Assembly (NCBI GenBank): GCA_937944975.1
Contig: CALEBF010000012.1
Span: forward strand, 128,820 to 192,819
Origin: an uncultured Mycoplasmatota bacterium
GTDB taxonomy: Bacteria > Bacillota_I > Bacilli_A > RF39 > UBA660
Direction: 5' to 3'
Length of the DNA: 64,000 bases
Below are positions 51,872 to 60,483 of the stretch, piece after piece (positions within the stretch are counted from its first letter, which is position 1; every line of letters begins with the position of its first letter). The notes under the pieces are model-generated. The model ran no database searches, was not told where the DNA came from, and was given only the letters and a program-made list of their open reading frames with translations. The position numbers were made by a program, and so were the translations under genes.

Positions 51872-52300
51872 TTATCTTGGTATCTTATCAATTTCAAAAG
51901 TTGCATGATCAGGAATCGAATCGTATACTTCTTTTTCACTTCCTCGTTTGATCGCTTCTTGATAGTACCATTCTTTATATTCGATCTCTTGCAAATAATA
52001 TTGAAATTGTTGAATTTGATCCAAGATGTTTTGCTTTTGCTCTAGAATCAACTTCTGACGTTCTTTTAGTGTCGTATCCCCTTCTTGTGCGAGATCTACA
52101 TACTCTTTAATCTTTTTGATTGGCATATTCGTATTTTTTAAACAGTTTAATACTCTCAACCATTTAAAATCCTCGTCTTCGAACATACGAATTCCATTGA
52201 CTCTCTTCACATTGGGGAGCAATCCTTCTTGATCATAATAACGTAGAGTTGATGGAGCAACTCCCATCATTTTTGCAACTTCTGTAACTTTGTAAGCCAT
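51872..52300 (-). CDS. MerR-family regulator
   Basis: 142 residues: winged helix with YKVTEVAKMMGVAPSTLRYYDQEGLLPNVKR at the N-terminus (shown in part: VAPSTLRYYDQEGLLP), a dimerisation coiled coil (about 75-115) and a short C-terminal tail lacking Cys, so not a metal sensor. Members near flavodoxins and oxidoreductases respond to aldehydes or other electrophiles. It is the first gene of the operon with both flavodoxins and has a promoter with the 19-base spacer typical of MerR activation. Confidence 0.9.
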   Translation of the reverse strand: MAYKVTEVAKMMGVAPSTLRYYDQEGLLPNVKRVNGIRMFEDEDFKWLRVLNCLKNTNMPIKKIKEYVDLAQEGDTTLKERQKLILEQKQNILDQIQQFQYYLQEIEYKEWYYQEAIKRGSEKEVYDSIPDHATFEIDKIPR

Positions 52301-52322
52301 ACCTTTACTCCTCTCTATCTTT

Positions 52323-52353
52323 ATTATAAAAGTTAAAGCAGTCTTTAAGTCAA
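52323..52353 (-). promoter_or_regulatory. MerR-type promoter with operator in a 19-base spacer
   Basis: Minus strand TTGACT, 19 bases, TATAAT. The spacer holds the perfect dyad TTAAAG-ACTG-CTTTAA (52333-52348). A long spacer with an internal dyad is the mark of promoters twisted open by MerR proteins. Confidence 0.85.
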
Positions 52354-52381
52354 TAGAAAAATTAAAAATATTTCAAAAATA

Positions 52382-52410
52382 TAAAAGTAGGATGTTTCTC
52401 CACCTACTTT
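52382..52410 (-). terminator. Terminator of the alkylation-repair operon
   Basis: Minus strand AAAGTAGG, 11-base loop, CCTACTTT, then TATATTTTT. Confidence 0.75.
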
Positions 52411-52444
52411 ATCCTTGATGATTTTTTTCTAAATCTACAAATTT

Positions 52445-53095
52445 TTAATCGAATTGTGTCTGCCAATATTCATCATCGCATGCTTGAAAACACATTTCAA
52501 TTTGCTCTTTCGTATTTTTTTCTACTGCTAATAAAGGAAGTTCATTTAACGAGAAGTATTTTGCTTCGGTTGTTTCGATATTTTTTTGAAACTCTCCTCC
52601 TATAACATCGCATAATACAAATATTTTACAAACACTATAAGCATAAATTGGTTGATTGTGTTGATTCCTATCTTGAACTGCAACCAGTTTTTTAGGTACT
52701 ACATCAAGTCCTGCTTCCTCTTTTACCTCTTTTACTGTATTGCTGCCAACAGATTCTAACACGTCACACCAACCACCTGGTAAAGACCATGTTCCATTAT
52801 TTTCACGTACTAATAAGATTTTATTATCTTTTATGATTGCTGCTCTCGTATCGACTTTTGGCGTTTGATACCCCGATTCACTACAAAAGACATTTTCAAT
52901 CTGTTTGAAATCCAAATCCGTTTTCAATTGAATCATAGCAGCAGAAATCTCTCTTAATCTTTCATACCGTTCTTTGTCGTATTCATTCGATGTATAAGCA
53001 AGCCCATTTTGCGCTAAACTTTGCACTTCCATGGCGAGTGCTAACCATTGTTCCATCTTTTGCAAATACCTCATCCCCTTTGATACAAAAAACAT
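52445..53095 (-). CDS. NUDIX hydrolase with N-terminal extension
   Basis: Up to 216 residues; the start could be the codon at 53095, or the ATGs at 53074 or 53056, none with an ideal ribosome-binding site. The N-terminal region (MEQWLALAMEVQSLAQNGLAY) is the Nudix_N domain found in hydrolases of the ADP-ribose/FAD type. The nudix box GGWCDVLESVGSNTVKEVKEEAGL has Lys for the usual Arg. It clears nucleotide derivatives such as ADP-ribose. It overlaps the tag gene by 25 bases at the most upstream start and is in the DNA-repair operon. Confidence 0.85.
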   Translation of the reverse strand: MFFVSKGMRYLQKMEQWLALAMEVQSLAQNGLAYTSNEYDKERYERLREISAAMIQLKTDLDFKQIENVFCSESGYQTPKVDTRAAIIKDNKILLVRENNGTWSLPGGWCDVLESVGSNTVKEVKEEAGLDVVPKKLVAVQDRNQHNQPIYAYSVCKIFVLCDVIGGEFQKNIETTEAKYFSLNELPLLAVEKNTKEQIEMCFQACDDEYWQTQFD

Positions 53096-53613
53096 CCTGG
53101 CTCATGAGAGTTAATTATCCCAATTGCCTGTAAAAACGAGTAGATAATTGTACTTCCAACAAAAGTCATCCCTCTTTTTTTTAAATCTGATGAAAGCTTA
53201 TCCGATAAATCATTAGTTGTTTTATCGAATTCATATAATATTACATCGTTCGTAAACGTCTTTAAATAATGAGCAAACGATCCATACTCCTTTTGTATTT
53301 CCATAAACACTTTAGCATTCTTTACACTTGCCTCGATTTTTCTTCGATTTCTAATAATTCCTTTATTCTCTTGCAACGCTTCAATCTTTTTATCATCATA
53401 ACAAGATATTTTACGATTATCAAATTGATCATACGCAGCTCTAAACTGTTCTCTTTTATTTAAAATACATTCCCAAGAAAGTCCAGCTTGAAATGATTCT
53501 AGTAGTAACATTTCAAATAAATAGTCGTCGTCCAGTTTTAACGTTCCCCATTCTTCATCGTGATATTTAATATATAATGGATTTTTTAAATTACACCATT
53601 TACATCGATTCAT
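53071..53613 (-). CDS. tag: DNA-3-methyladenine glycosylase I
   Basis: 180 residues. MNRCKWCNLKNPLYIKYHDEEWG at the start (quoted as RCKWCN...YHDEEWG) and the LLESFQAGLSWECILNKRE segment are diagnostic for Tag. The zinc-snap ligands are Cys4, His18, and the His and Cys of NSHEPGC near the end. It removes 3-methyladenine from alkylated DNA. It overlaps ogt by 4 bases upstream, so repair of O6-alkylguanine and of 3-alkyladenine is jointly expressed. Confidence 0.95.
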   Translation of the reverse strand: MNRCKWCNLKNPLYIKYHDEEWGTLKLDDDYLFEMLLLESFQAGLSWECILNKREQFRAAYDQFDNRKISCYDDKKIEALQENKGIIRNRRKIEASVKNAKVFMEIQKEYGSFAHYLKTFTNDVILYEFDKTTNDLSDKLSSDLKKRGMTFVGSTIIYSFLQAIGIINSHEPGCFLYQRG

Positions 53614-54140
53614 AGCGCTGTTCCTTTCTTAGGTATAGTAAACTTGTTCATATCGTTCTTTTCTAATTCAAGCAACTTTATTTTATTTTGTATTCCTCCA
53701 CCATATCCAGTTAAACTTCCGTTCTTTCCAACAACTCTGTGGCAAGGAATGATAATGCAAATCGGATTCCATCCGACCGCACCACCTACCGCCTGTGCAG
53801 ACATTTTCTCTAATCCTCTTTCTTTTGCGATCGTATCTGCGATATCCTGATAAGTCACTACCTTACCATAAGGTATCTTATTCATGATATCGATGACTTT
53901 TCGTCGAAACGGGGTTAAATTTTCTATTTTATACTTAGGTGTAAAATCTGGATTTTCCCCACTAAAATATATGTCTAACCATCTTTTCGTCTCATCAAAT
54001 ATTGGTAGATCCTTCTTTTCAAAGTTTCCTATGTGTTTTAAATCATCTCTAGAGCCTTGAAACCAAAGACCTGTTAAATAAGTTCCATCACTTGTCATGC
54101 ACAAGTTTCCAAAAGAAGTTGAATACATCGTCTGGTACAT
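53610..54140 (-). CDS. ogt: Methylated-DNA-protein cysteine methyltransferase
   Basis: 176 residues. The C-terminal DNA-binding domain has IPYGKVVTYQDIA, AVGGAVGWNPICIIIPCHRVVG with the acceptor Cys in PCHRV, and GSLTGYGGG. The short N-terminal domain lacks the Ada zinc site, so it is Ogt-type. It transfers methyl groups from O6-methylguanine to itself. It comes 15 bases after an XRE regulator and overlaps tag by 4 bases. Confidence 0.95.
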   Translation of the reverse strand: MYQTMYSTSFGNLCMTSDGTYLTGLWFQGSRDDLKHIGNFEKKDLPIFDETKRWLDIYFSGENPDFTPKYKIENLTPFRRKVIDIMNKIPYGKVVTYQDIADTIAKERGLEKMSAQAVGGAVGWNPICIIIPCHRVVGKNGSLTGYGGGIQNKIKLLELEKNDMNKFTIPKKGTAL

Positions 54141-54155
54141 AATATACTTCCTTTC

Positions 54156-54605
54156 TTACTTACGATCTTTCCATTCATGATATAAAATATCTTTTAAAAC
54201 TAACATACTATCTAAATCATTGTATCCATAATCCATCTTCAGTTGCTCTAACATCTTGCGTATCACACTCGCATATCCATCGATATTAACTACTTGCTGA
54301 TACGTCGCCAACACAGGATACTTCTTACTCCAAGCATTGGTCCAATCCACCTTAGCTTCTTTTTTTTCATCTGTATTTTTTATAATATGCTCAATTTCTT
54401 TTAGATCGACATCGAATTCTATTAACTCATCTAAAGAAAGATGATATATTTTGGCTAATGTTTTAGATTGATAGATATCTGGCACAGTTTCATCTGTTTC
54501 CCACTTTGAAATTGTCTGACGACTGACTCCTAATTTTTCTGCAACAGCTTCTTGTGATAGTCCCGCTTTTTTTCTCGCTTGCATTAAATGATTTCCTAAA
54601 TTCAT
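54156..54605 (-). CDS. XRE regulator at the head of the repair operon
   Basis: 149 residues. An N-terminal Cro/C1 helix-turn-helix (about 6-60: LMQARKKAGLSQEAVAEKLGV and RQTISKWETDETVPD) is followed by a soluble C-terminal region (about 70-149) without a membrane helix. It is 15 bases ahead of ogt, so it may control the alkylation-repair genes. A TATACT -10 box about 30 bases before the ATG and a GGAGGGAAG site support the start. Confidence 0.85.
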   Translation of the reverse strand: MNLGNHLMQARKKAGLSQEAVAEKLGVSRQTISKWETDETVPDIYQSKTLAKIYHLSLDELIEFDVDLKEIEHIIKNTDEKKEAKVDWTNAWSKKYPVLATYQQVVNIDGYASVIRKMLEQLKMDYGYNDLDSMLVLKDILYHEWKDRK

Positions 54606-54759
54606 TTTCTTCCCTCCAGCACTAGTATACTACTTTCTGTTCATCTATGCTATCAACAGTCGCTTGCAATTATGCCCTTTTTATTAACAATTTATCTTCT
54701 TACCTTTTTCATTTTCAATATATTCGTTATCATCTGAATTCATATGACGGCTCCAATTC

Positions 54760-55887
54760 TTACTGATTTTCACTTAGTTGCTGCCAATGCAATCCATTGT
54801 CATTACTGATGAATGTTATTTCTTTATCTTCGTAACCATCTCTATTTGAATTCAATCGATAAACAGAACACTTCATTTTTAAACTATCTTTTTCATAATA
54901 AGGTATTTTTTCTATCGTGATATAATCGACATCTGGATTTTCGTATTCCACATTGACAGATGTAAATGTCTTACCACCATCATTTGTAACCATCAGTCCT
55001 TGGTTATTATTATTTAAATCAATATTTCCTGTCGAAACTGCAAATCCTAGCGTCTTACTAAGAAAGACAAATTTTGCTTCATTGCTTACTTGAATCGGAT
55101 CTTCAGATACGACATAAAAACTTTCTCCATCGTCTTTACTTTTAATTACATGCACCAACATATTTTGCCCCGATACATTATCTATTTTAGAAAATCTTAA
55201 TATCGTTTGATCAAACTTCTTTTCGTATAATACTTCTCCGTCCTCTGGTAATATGTAATTTTCATTTTCATTAAATTTATCATCTCCACTTATATCATTT
55301 TTTATACGATCAATGATCTTTCCGTCTTTACCTTTTATAAAAATTTCCATTCTTTTTGCTCTTATTTTCCCATTCTTATCATAATACGTATATTCTACTT
55401 GATCCGCACTGTTTGGATGTTCAAATGGATCAAAATCGCCTTCTCCAAAATCACCGTGCACTCTTACCTTCGTTCCCATGAGTAATGGTCCATAGTAGTC
55501 ATAATAATCTACATCGACATGAAGAAATGATCTCACAACTGCTACATATTTTTTCCCGTCTAACACTACCGTATGTTCAGGTCGATAACTAAATAACAAA
55601 CCTATCTTAATAAAAGGAAACGAAACAAAGATCAATGTTGCCATGAATATAAAACTTAATATAGAAATCGTAATGATAACTTTTTTACTTTCCGTCGATT
55701 TATATATTTGTTGAAGTATTCCTACAACAAACCCAACTACAGATACAAAATTGATTACTATGATCATCCACGTTCTGAATCTGATGTTCATCAAGTACAA
55801 AATAAAACTTAAAATTAGGTTCACGCCAATAAAAATGAAATCATATATAAGTATATTTTCTTTGATTTGATTCAATCTTCTTTTCAT
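54760..55887 (-). CDS. Membrane protein with outer Asp-box (BNR-like) domain
   Basis: 375 residues. Three membrane helices at the N-terminus (about 13-35, 40-60, 70-95) precede an outer domain of about 270 residues. Three Asp-box-like segments, SKDDGESFY, TNDGGKTFT and SNDNGLHWQ, spaced along the last third, suggest a beta-propeller of the sialidase/BNR type, though too few for a full one. No catalytic residues are evident. It lies 10 bases after the XRE-membrane regulator at 55898, so the two are probably one unit: a sensor and its partner. Confidence 0.6.
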   Translation of the reverse strand: MKRRLNQIKENILIYDFIFIGVNLILSFILYLMNIRFRTWMIIVINFVSVVGFVVGILQQIYKSTESKKVIITISILSFIFMATLIFVSFPFIKIGLLFSYRPEHTVVLDGKKYVAVVRSFLHVDVDYYDYYGPLLMGTKVRVHGDFGEGDFDPFEHPNSADQVEYTYYDKNGKIRAKRMEIFIKGKDGKIIDRIKNDISGDDKFNENENYILPEDGEVLYEKKFDQTILRFSKIDNVSGQNMLVHVIKSKDDGESFYVVSEDPIQVSNEAKFVFLSKTLGFAVSTGNIDLNNNNQGLMVTNDGGKTFTSVNVEYENPDVDYITIEKIPYYEKDSLKMKCSVYRLNSNRDGYEDKEITFISNDNGLHWQQLSENQ

Positions 55888-55897
55888 AATCTATCAC

Positions 55898-56911
55898 CTA
55901 TTTTAAGATGATTCCCTTTTCGTAATCATCTAAATAATTTTCTTTGAGTATTAGATTCTTATCTTTAATGACAAACGTTGAAACATTCGGTATTTCTAAA
56001 CCGCTCTTTTGTTCTGAAATCTCAGTTCTATAATAGACAAGTTCATCTTCCTTTATCTCAAATGTTCCATTGGACGCTTCTAACACCGTACTTTCATCAT
56101 TACCATAATAAATCTTAAGAGACGCTAGCCATTTGTTACGGCCATCTTCCTTTTTTAGAGAAGGGATAAAATAAATTGACAATTCTGATTCTTCGTCATT
56201 CAAAGTCCGTATTGTATTCAACATTCCTAATTTTTCTTTATATTCTTTAATTTGCAACTGATCACAATAATTGCCATTTTTAATATTGTAACTTGCTGTA
56301 TTATAAAGTATGTTTCCTGTTACAGAATAATTTGCAACCGTTACATCTACATCACTATCGTAATAATAAGTTGTATCATTGCAAGCGATATGTTCTAACG
56401 TATTCAAATAATTTTTCATCTCACTTTTTAGAATGTTTTGCCCCCTAAAACTTTTATACGAGTAACTATCTTCATAATTCTCCAAGTGCCATGAAAACTT
56501 AGGTATTCCAAGATGAATTAACTTATCCTCGTTATGCGTATATCTGATAGGAATGATATCATAACCAAACGGAATCAGTTTAAATAAGACAACGCTTAAA
56601 ATTATGAAAAAAGGTAGCATGATTAAGATCGTCTTTTTTATGACCTGTTTTTTTAATTTTCGTCTTTCTTCATTTAATATTTTTTCTACATCGACATGAT
56701 TCTTCTGTTCTATTTGTAAAATACTATAAATATCCGTACCTAATTCTGTCGCTAACTTTTCAAGAAGACTAATATCTGGCAAACTTAACCCTCGTTCCCA
56801 TTTACTAACAGCTTTATCAGTAACAAATAATTTAGCTCCAAGTTCTTGTTGTGTTAAGCCTTTTTCTTTTCTAAGGGATGCAATAAACTTTCCAATTTTA
56901 TTATTATCCAT
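55898..56911 (-). CDS. XRE regulator with transmembrane helix and large outer domain
   Basis: About 337 residues from the ATG at 56911, chosen because GAGGTGAGAG lies in front; a GTG at 56920 falls inside that site. Helix-turn-helix at about 6-60 (KGLTQQELGAKLFVTDKAV, SKWERGLSLPDI), a charged linker, one membrane helix (about 92-112, KTILIMLPFFIILSVVLFKLI) and an outer domain of about 220 residues with no family recognised. Same design as the genes at 42812 and 58880. It is followed at once by the Asp-box protein gene. Confidence 0.8.
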   Translation of the reverse strand: MDNNKIGKFIASLRKEKGLTQQELGAKLFVTDKAVSKWERGLSLPDISLLEKLATELGTDIYSILQIEQKNHVDVEKILNEERRKLKKQVIKKTILIMLPFFIILSVVLFKLIPFGYDIIPIRYTHNEDKLIHLGIPKFSWHLENYEDSYSYKSFRGQNILKSEMKNYLNTLEHIACNDTTYYYDSDVDVTVANYSVTGNILYNTASYNIKNGNYCDQLQIKEYKEKLGMLNTIRTLNDEESELSIYFIPSLKKEDGRNKWLASLKIYYGNDESTVLEASNGTFEIKEDELVYYRTEISEQKSGLEIPNVSTFVIKDKNLILKENYLDDYEKGIILK

Positions 56912-57115
56912 ATCTCTCACCTCAACACTATTATACTATAAAAATAGATTTGAGCACTCGACTGTTAGTTTACTCTATCTTTTTCATTCTTTATTTTCAG
57001 TTGAAATTTTTTTAATTCTATCAACACCCATTTTGGTAGTATGAATTTTATCTATGTTGGATAACAATATTCCTTTATTCATTTATCATCAACTCCATAA
57101 TTCATTATCTTAATA

Positions 57116-57907
57116 TTAAATATCATCCAAATCAATTACTTTAGGACATGCATTCTTAAGTATACATTGATTGCATCTTGGCTCTTTGGGCCTACAGATA
57201 GTTCTTCCTAATTTCCAACAAGTTAAATCTATAACACCTGGAAATTCAGGATTGATAGAACGTGCCTTATAAATTATCTTATCTATATTGTTCATATCTT
57301 TTTTCTTAATCAATCCCATTCGCTTAAATAGCCGTTTCACATGAATATCTGGAGATATATCTATAGAATAATAATCAGATAATGGTATTTTAAAATTTCT
57401 AGCAAGTATATTGGTCGCCATGGTGGCAATTTTAATTCCGATGCCATCAAAGTCTAAAAATCGTGACACTACTGTCGCACTACTAGGATTTCCTTCCCAT
57501 ATATTAGAAGCATCGCTGTTATATTCTTCAACTATTTTTTGGACAGTTTTATAAAAAACTGTTGCCATATCATCGTTAAATCTATGTAGTTTTTTTTCAT
57601 TAAATATTCTTTTATATTCATCTAAAGTGACATGATACAAAGTATCTATAGAAAAATCTCCTAAAGCCTGTTTTATTTCATAAGGTATAGACCAAGCTCT
57701 ATCAGCATTAATTTGTCTATCCATCGCACAAGCTAAAACAAAAGCATGAGGATAATTTTCTAAATCACTTACCAATTTGTTTTTGTTCTCATCAGAAATT
57801 AAAATAACCTCTTTTACTTTTTCATATTCTTTGATAGACACTTGCTTTAATTTTTCTTCTATTGACTTTGAATCGATTAAATTTTGTTTTTTATTATTTT
57901 TCAACAC
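57116..57907 (-). CDS. HhH-GPD DNA glycosylase with 4Fe-4S cluster
   Basis: 263 residues. FLDFDGIGIKIATMATNIL is the helix-hairpin-helix with the Lys position of endonuclease III, and YYSIDISPDIHVKRLFKRMGL holds the catalytic Asp. The ending GRTICRPKEPRCNQCILKNACP carries the C-x6-C-x2-C-x5-C cluster. The N-terminal third has no recognised domain. This is a base-excision repair enzyme related to EndoIII/MutY; its base specificity is not certain. It is the first of a group of smaller accessory genes. Confidence 0.85.
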   Translation of the reverse strand: MLKNNKKQNLIDSKSIEEKLKQVSIKEYEKVKEVILISDENKNKLVSDLENYPHAFVLACAMDRQINADRAWSIPYEIKQALGDFSIDTLYHVTLDEYKRIFNEKKLHRFNDDMATVFYKTVQKIVEEYNSDASNIWEGNPSSATVVSRFLDFDGIGIKIATMATNILARNFKIPLSDYYSIDISPDIHVKRLFKRMGLIKKKDMNNIDKIIYKARSINPEFPGVIDLTCWKLGRTICRPKEPRCNQCILKNACPKVIDLDDI

Positions 57908-57938
57908 CTATACATCACACCTTCATATTGCTATTTAT

Positions 57939-58349
57939 CTATTGCATAGGATTAAAATAATTTTTAGCTTTTAAATGATTTATATTATCTTTAATCCAGC
58001 TATTATTAGCAATGATCTTATTGATTTTCATTTCAATTTTCATAGATTGTGTTACAATTATCATTTCATTTTCTAGTAATCCATTTTTCATTTTAAAATT
58101 TGTTATATCCTCCCATGAAATAAATAAATTATCATCAATCATCCAATCTCCCCTAACAGGAAACAAATTAATACCTTTTGTACTAAACCCAAATAAATAT
58201 GAAGTTGCTTGTTCAAAAGCCATTACATTTACTATTCCTGTAGGTAAAACCCATTTTACTTTAGCTTTTGTATGTCCACACAAAACATTATGACTATAGT
58301 CAAAGTTATATTTTTTTAATTCACTTTTCACTTTTTCTAAACTTAACAT
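57939..58349 (-). CDS. PH-like small protein, paralogue 1
   Basis: 136 residues, soluble. It is a paralogue of the next gene: both have a helical N-terminus, FGHPKxKxKWxLP-like (CGHTKAKVKWVLP here), a segment SWEDITNFKMKNGLLENEM and an ending with INxxxxxNxWIKDNxxxL. The pattern of strands followed by a C-terminal helix recalls bacterial PH-like domains; this is only by eye. Function unknown. Confidence 0.55.
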   Translation of the reverse strand: MLSLEKVKSELKKYNFDYSHNVLCGHTKAKVKWVLPTGIVNVMAFEQATSYLFGFSTKGINLFPVRGDWMIDDNLFISWEDITNFKMKNGLLENEMIIVTQSMKIEMKINKIIANNSWIKDNINHLKAKNYFNPMQ

Positions 58350-58364
58350 TATTTCCTCCCATAA

Positions 58365-58778
58365 TTAATTATTATAAAAATGATTGCACTCGATTAGATA
58401 TTCGTTATTTTCTTTTACCCATTGATTCATTGCTTTAGTTTTGGGTATTTTCATTTCTATTTTCCCGTTATTTAATTTTAACTGTATTTCGTCTTCCAAA
58501 ATTAATCCTTTTTTAAACTTAAAACTTTTTAGATCATTCCAGGCAACGAAAGATTTTCCCATTACTTGATATTTGTTATTCAAATCTAATGGAAAGAAAG
58601 CTATCCCATTTTCATCAAAGTATATAAAAAATGGTTGAAATTGATCAAATGAATATATACTAATACCTACTAATGGTAAAATCCATTTTATTTTCATTTT
58701 AGGATGTCCAAAAGTTATAGCATTTTTATCTTTTAAATTATACTCTTTTATTACCTCTTCTAATTGTTCCTCTAACAT
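58365..58778 (-). CDS. PH-like small protein, paralogue 2
   Basis: 137 residues. TFGHPKMKIKWILPLVGIS and AWNDLKSFKFKKGLILEDE align with CGHTKAKVKWVLP and SWEDITNFKMKNGLLENE of the gene at 57939, so the two arose by duplication; the intergenic gap is 15 bases. No membrane segment. No function is suggested by the sequence. Confidence 0.55.
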   Translation of the reverse strand: MLEEQLEEVIKEYNLKDKNAITFGHPKMKIKWILPLVGISIYSFDQFQPFFIYFDENGIAFFPLDLNNKYQVMGKSFVAWNDLKSFKFKKGLILEDEIQLKLNNGKIEMKIPKTKAMNQWVKENNEYLIECNHFYNN

Positions 58779-58828
58779 ATTTTTCTCTCCCTTTTAAACT
58801 ACTGTGTTTATTAAGATCATTATATCAT

Positions 58829-58862
58829 GAAAAAAGCAAATCTTCTACAGCGTCGATTTGCT
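58829..58862 (-). terminator. Terminator of the XRE gene at 58880
   Basis: Minus strand AGCAAATC, 12-base loop, GATTTGCT, then TTTTTT. Confidence 0.85.
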
Positions 58863-58879
58863 CCATACATCTTAATTTA

Positions 58880-59590
58880 TCATTTGCAAAAATGATCTAT
58901 GTTATCTCTATCATATTTTTGATTTTTCATCACTTTAAATGTTTCATTATCTTTGTTTACATTACATCTTATCACATCGTAAAATGGTGTATCATAATAC
59001 ATGACATGTTCTCCTGAAACTTTTACTAATGAAAATCTTGGCGCTTGATGAATACGAACAACACCAATATAATCTACTGCCATCAATACCACTACAAATA
59101 TTAAAAAATAACTAAAATTACACATTAATCTTTTCGGGTATGTGAAACGTTTTGTAAATTTACTAACACCCATCAAAGAAATGATTGCACCAAAAACTGA
59201 ATAGATAGATCCCCAACTACTTTCACTAGGAAAGATTCCAATCGCAGTAATTGAAATGAAAGCTCCAAATACCATGAGTATCAAACCAATAAAGTTATTT
59301 TTATTCTCTATTTTTTTATTAGTGTAGTCTATTGTGTTGATTATATTTTCTTCTAGTTTCTCTTGATATTCTTTTTCTTGAACTTTTTCCCCACTCATCA
59401 AGTCATTTACGGAAATATCAAGCTCATTACATAAAGGTTTAAATAGCGACAAATCAGGCATATTTCTTCCATTCTCCCAATTTCCAACAGTACGATCTGA
59501 TACACCTAATGTTTCTGATAATTCTCGTTGTGTCATATTTTTCTCTTTTCTGCACTGTGCAATAAATTTACCGATTTTTTCTTGATTCAT
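58880..59590 (-). CDS. XRE regulator with three membrane helices and a short tail
   Basis: 236 residues. Helix-turn-helix at about 6-62 (KNMTQRELSETLGVSDRTV, NWENGRNMPDL), a linker, three hydrophobic helices (about 99-117, 125-145, 155-175) and an outer tail of about 55 residues. This is another membrane-bound one-component regulator. It is preceded by a TATAAT-like box and AAGGAGAG. It has its own terminator. Confidence 0.78.
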   Translation of the reverse strand: MNQEKIGKFIAQCRKEKNMTQRELSETLGVSDRTVGNWENGRNMPDLSLFKPLCNELDISVNDLMSGEKVQEKEYQEKLEENIINTIDYTNKKIENKNNFIGLILMVFGAFISITAIGIFPSESSWGSIYSVFGAIISLMGVSKFTKRFTYPKRLMCNFSYFLIFVVVLMAVDYIGVVRIHQAPRFSLVKVSGEHVMYYDTPFYDVIRCNVNKDNETFKVMKNQKYDRDNIDHFCK

Positions 59591-59711
59591 CTTTTCTCTC
59601 CTTTCACAACACTATTTTATAATGTTAAATTTTTTTATTACAGGAAATATTTCAAGGGTACGGATCAATTTCTATCTACCGACTATTTATAATAAATATT
59701 ATACTATGGAA

Positions 59712-59743
59712 AAAGCAGATCTTATACAATCTTGATCCGCTTT
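59712..59743 (-). terminator. Terminator after the gene at 59756
   Basis: Minus strand AAAGCGGATC, 12-base loop, GATCTGCTTT (one mismatch), then TTTCC. Confidence 0.75.
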
Positions 59744-59755
59744 ATAAATTGTAAT

Positions 59756-60040
59756 TTATTGAATAGACCACTTACCATTTTTATCTTTTCTATATGCTTT
59801 TTTTCCATAATCCAAATTTGCTATTTTTTTTATTGATTTATCCATTTCATATATTTCTTCTAATGCAACTATTTTTGATTCTTCAACACTGTGTTCTCTA
59901 CCACATAGGAATTGCCAGCATCCGTCATCAGCATCATGACTAACATATAATATAGGTTGCGTTTCATTGAGTATATGAACACAGGTAATAACAGCAGTAT
60001 TTGGCTTATCTTTAAATGGGAATTTTTTAAATAAGTTCAT
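59756..60040 (-). CDS. Small conserved-type protein, unknown function
   Basis: 94 residues: AVITCVHILNETQPILYVSHD then DDGCWQFLCGREHSVEES and KIVALEEIYEMDKSIKKI. I associate this arrangement with a small family of uncharacterised cytoplasmic proteins common in Bacillus and enterobacteria, but recall no name. It could be an immunity-type protein, without evidence. It is part of a loose row of small genes and starts near a recurring junction sequence (60051-60073). Confidence 0.5.
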   Translation of the reverse strand: MNLFKKFPFKDKPNTAVITCVHILNETQPILYVSHDADDGCWQFLCGREHSVEESKIVALEEIYEMDKSIKKIANLDYGKKAYRKDKNGKWSIQ

Positions 60041-60050
60041 ATATACACCA

Positions 60051-60073
60051 CACTTTCAAATTACTATTTATTT
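60051..60073. repeat. Gene-junction repeat, copy 1
   Basis: CACTTTCAAATTACTATTTA plus TTT; a perfect 23-base match to copy 2 at 60971-60993. On the minus strand it provides TAG TAA stop codons of the gene before it. Confidence 0.7.
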
Positions 60074-60462
60074 AACTCTTTTTCTAAATCTCTCATATAT
60101 CTTTTTTGTTGACTTTTTAAATACGACTTTGCCAACAATTTCATAATAAAACTATTTACTTCTATTTCTTCAGTAAAATCTAGTTCAATATTACCATTTG
60201 GAAGTTCCTTAAAAATACCAATCCATCTACCTTTTAAATTAGCATTTTTTAGGTCAAATTTATATTCTTTTAATTTTTCTTTTGCAGTAATAGTAAAATA
60301 TGTAGGAAAATTATTTGTAGTATATTCAACAAAATGTGTGTCATCTATAATTACGATTTTAGATAAATCACTTCGCCAAGCATAATTAGAATTATCTGTA
60401 ATAATATTCCACAACTTATTTCTATCACAAGAAAATTGCTTTTTAATATTTGATCTAATCAT
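60064..60462 (-). CDS. SRPBCC-fold (START-like) protein
   Basis: 132 residues. The pattern of an N-terminal strand (IRSNIKKQFSCDRNKLWNIITD), the middle strands (FVEYTTNNFPTYFTITAKEK, KGRWIGIFKELPNGNIELDFTEE) and a long C-terminal helix (MKLLAKSYLKSQQKRYMRDLEKEL) is typical of SRPBCC ligand-binding proteins. The ligand is unknown. It is the middle gene of the accessory row and ends in the junction repeat (TAG TAA). Confidence 0.75.
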   Translation of the reverse strand: MIRSNIKKQFSCDRNKLWNIITDNSNYAWRSDLSKIVIIDDTHFVEYTTNNFPTYFTITAKEKLKEYKFDLKNANLKGRWIGIFKELPNGNIELDFTEEIEVNSFIMKLLAKSYLKSQQKRYMRDLEKELNK

Positions 60463-60483
60463 AATTCCTCCATTAAATTTGAA

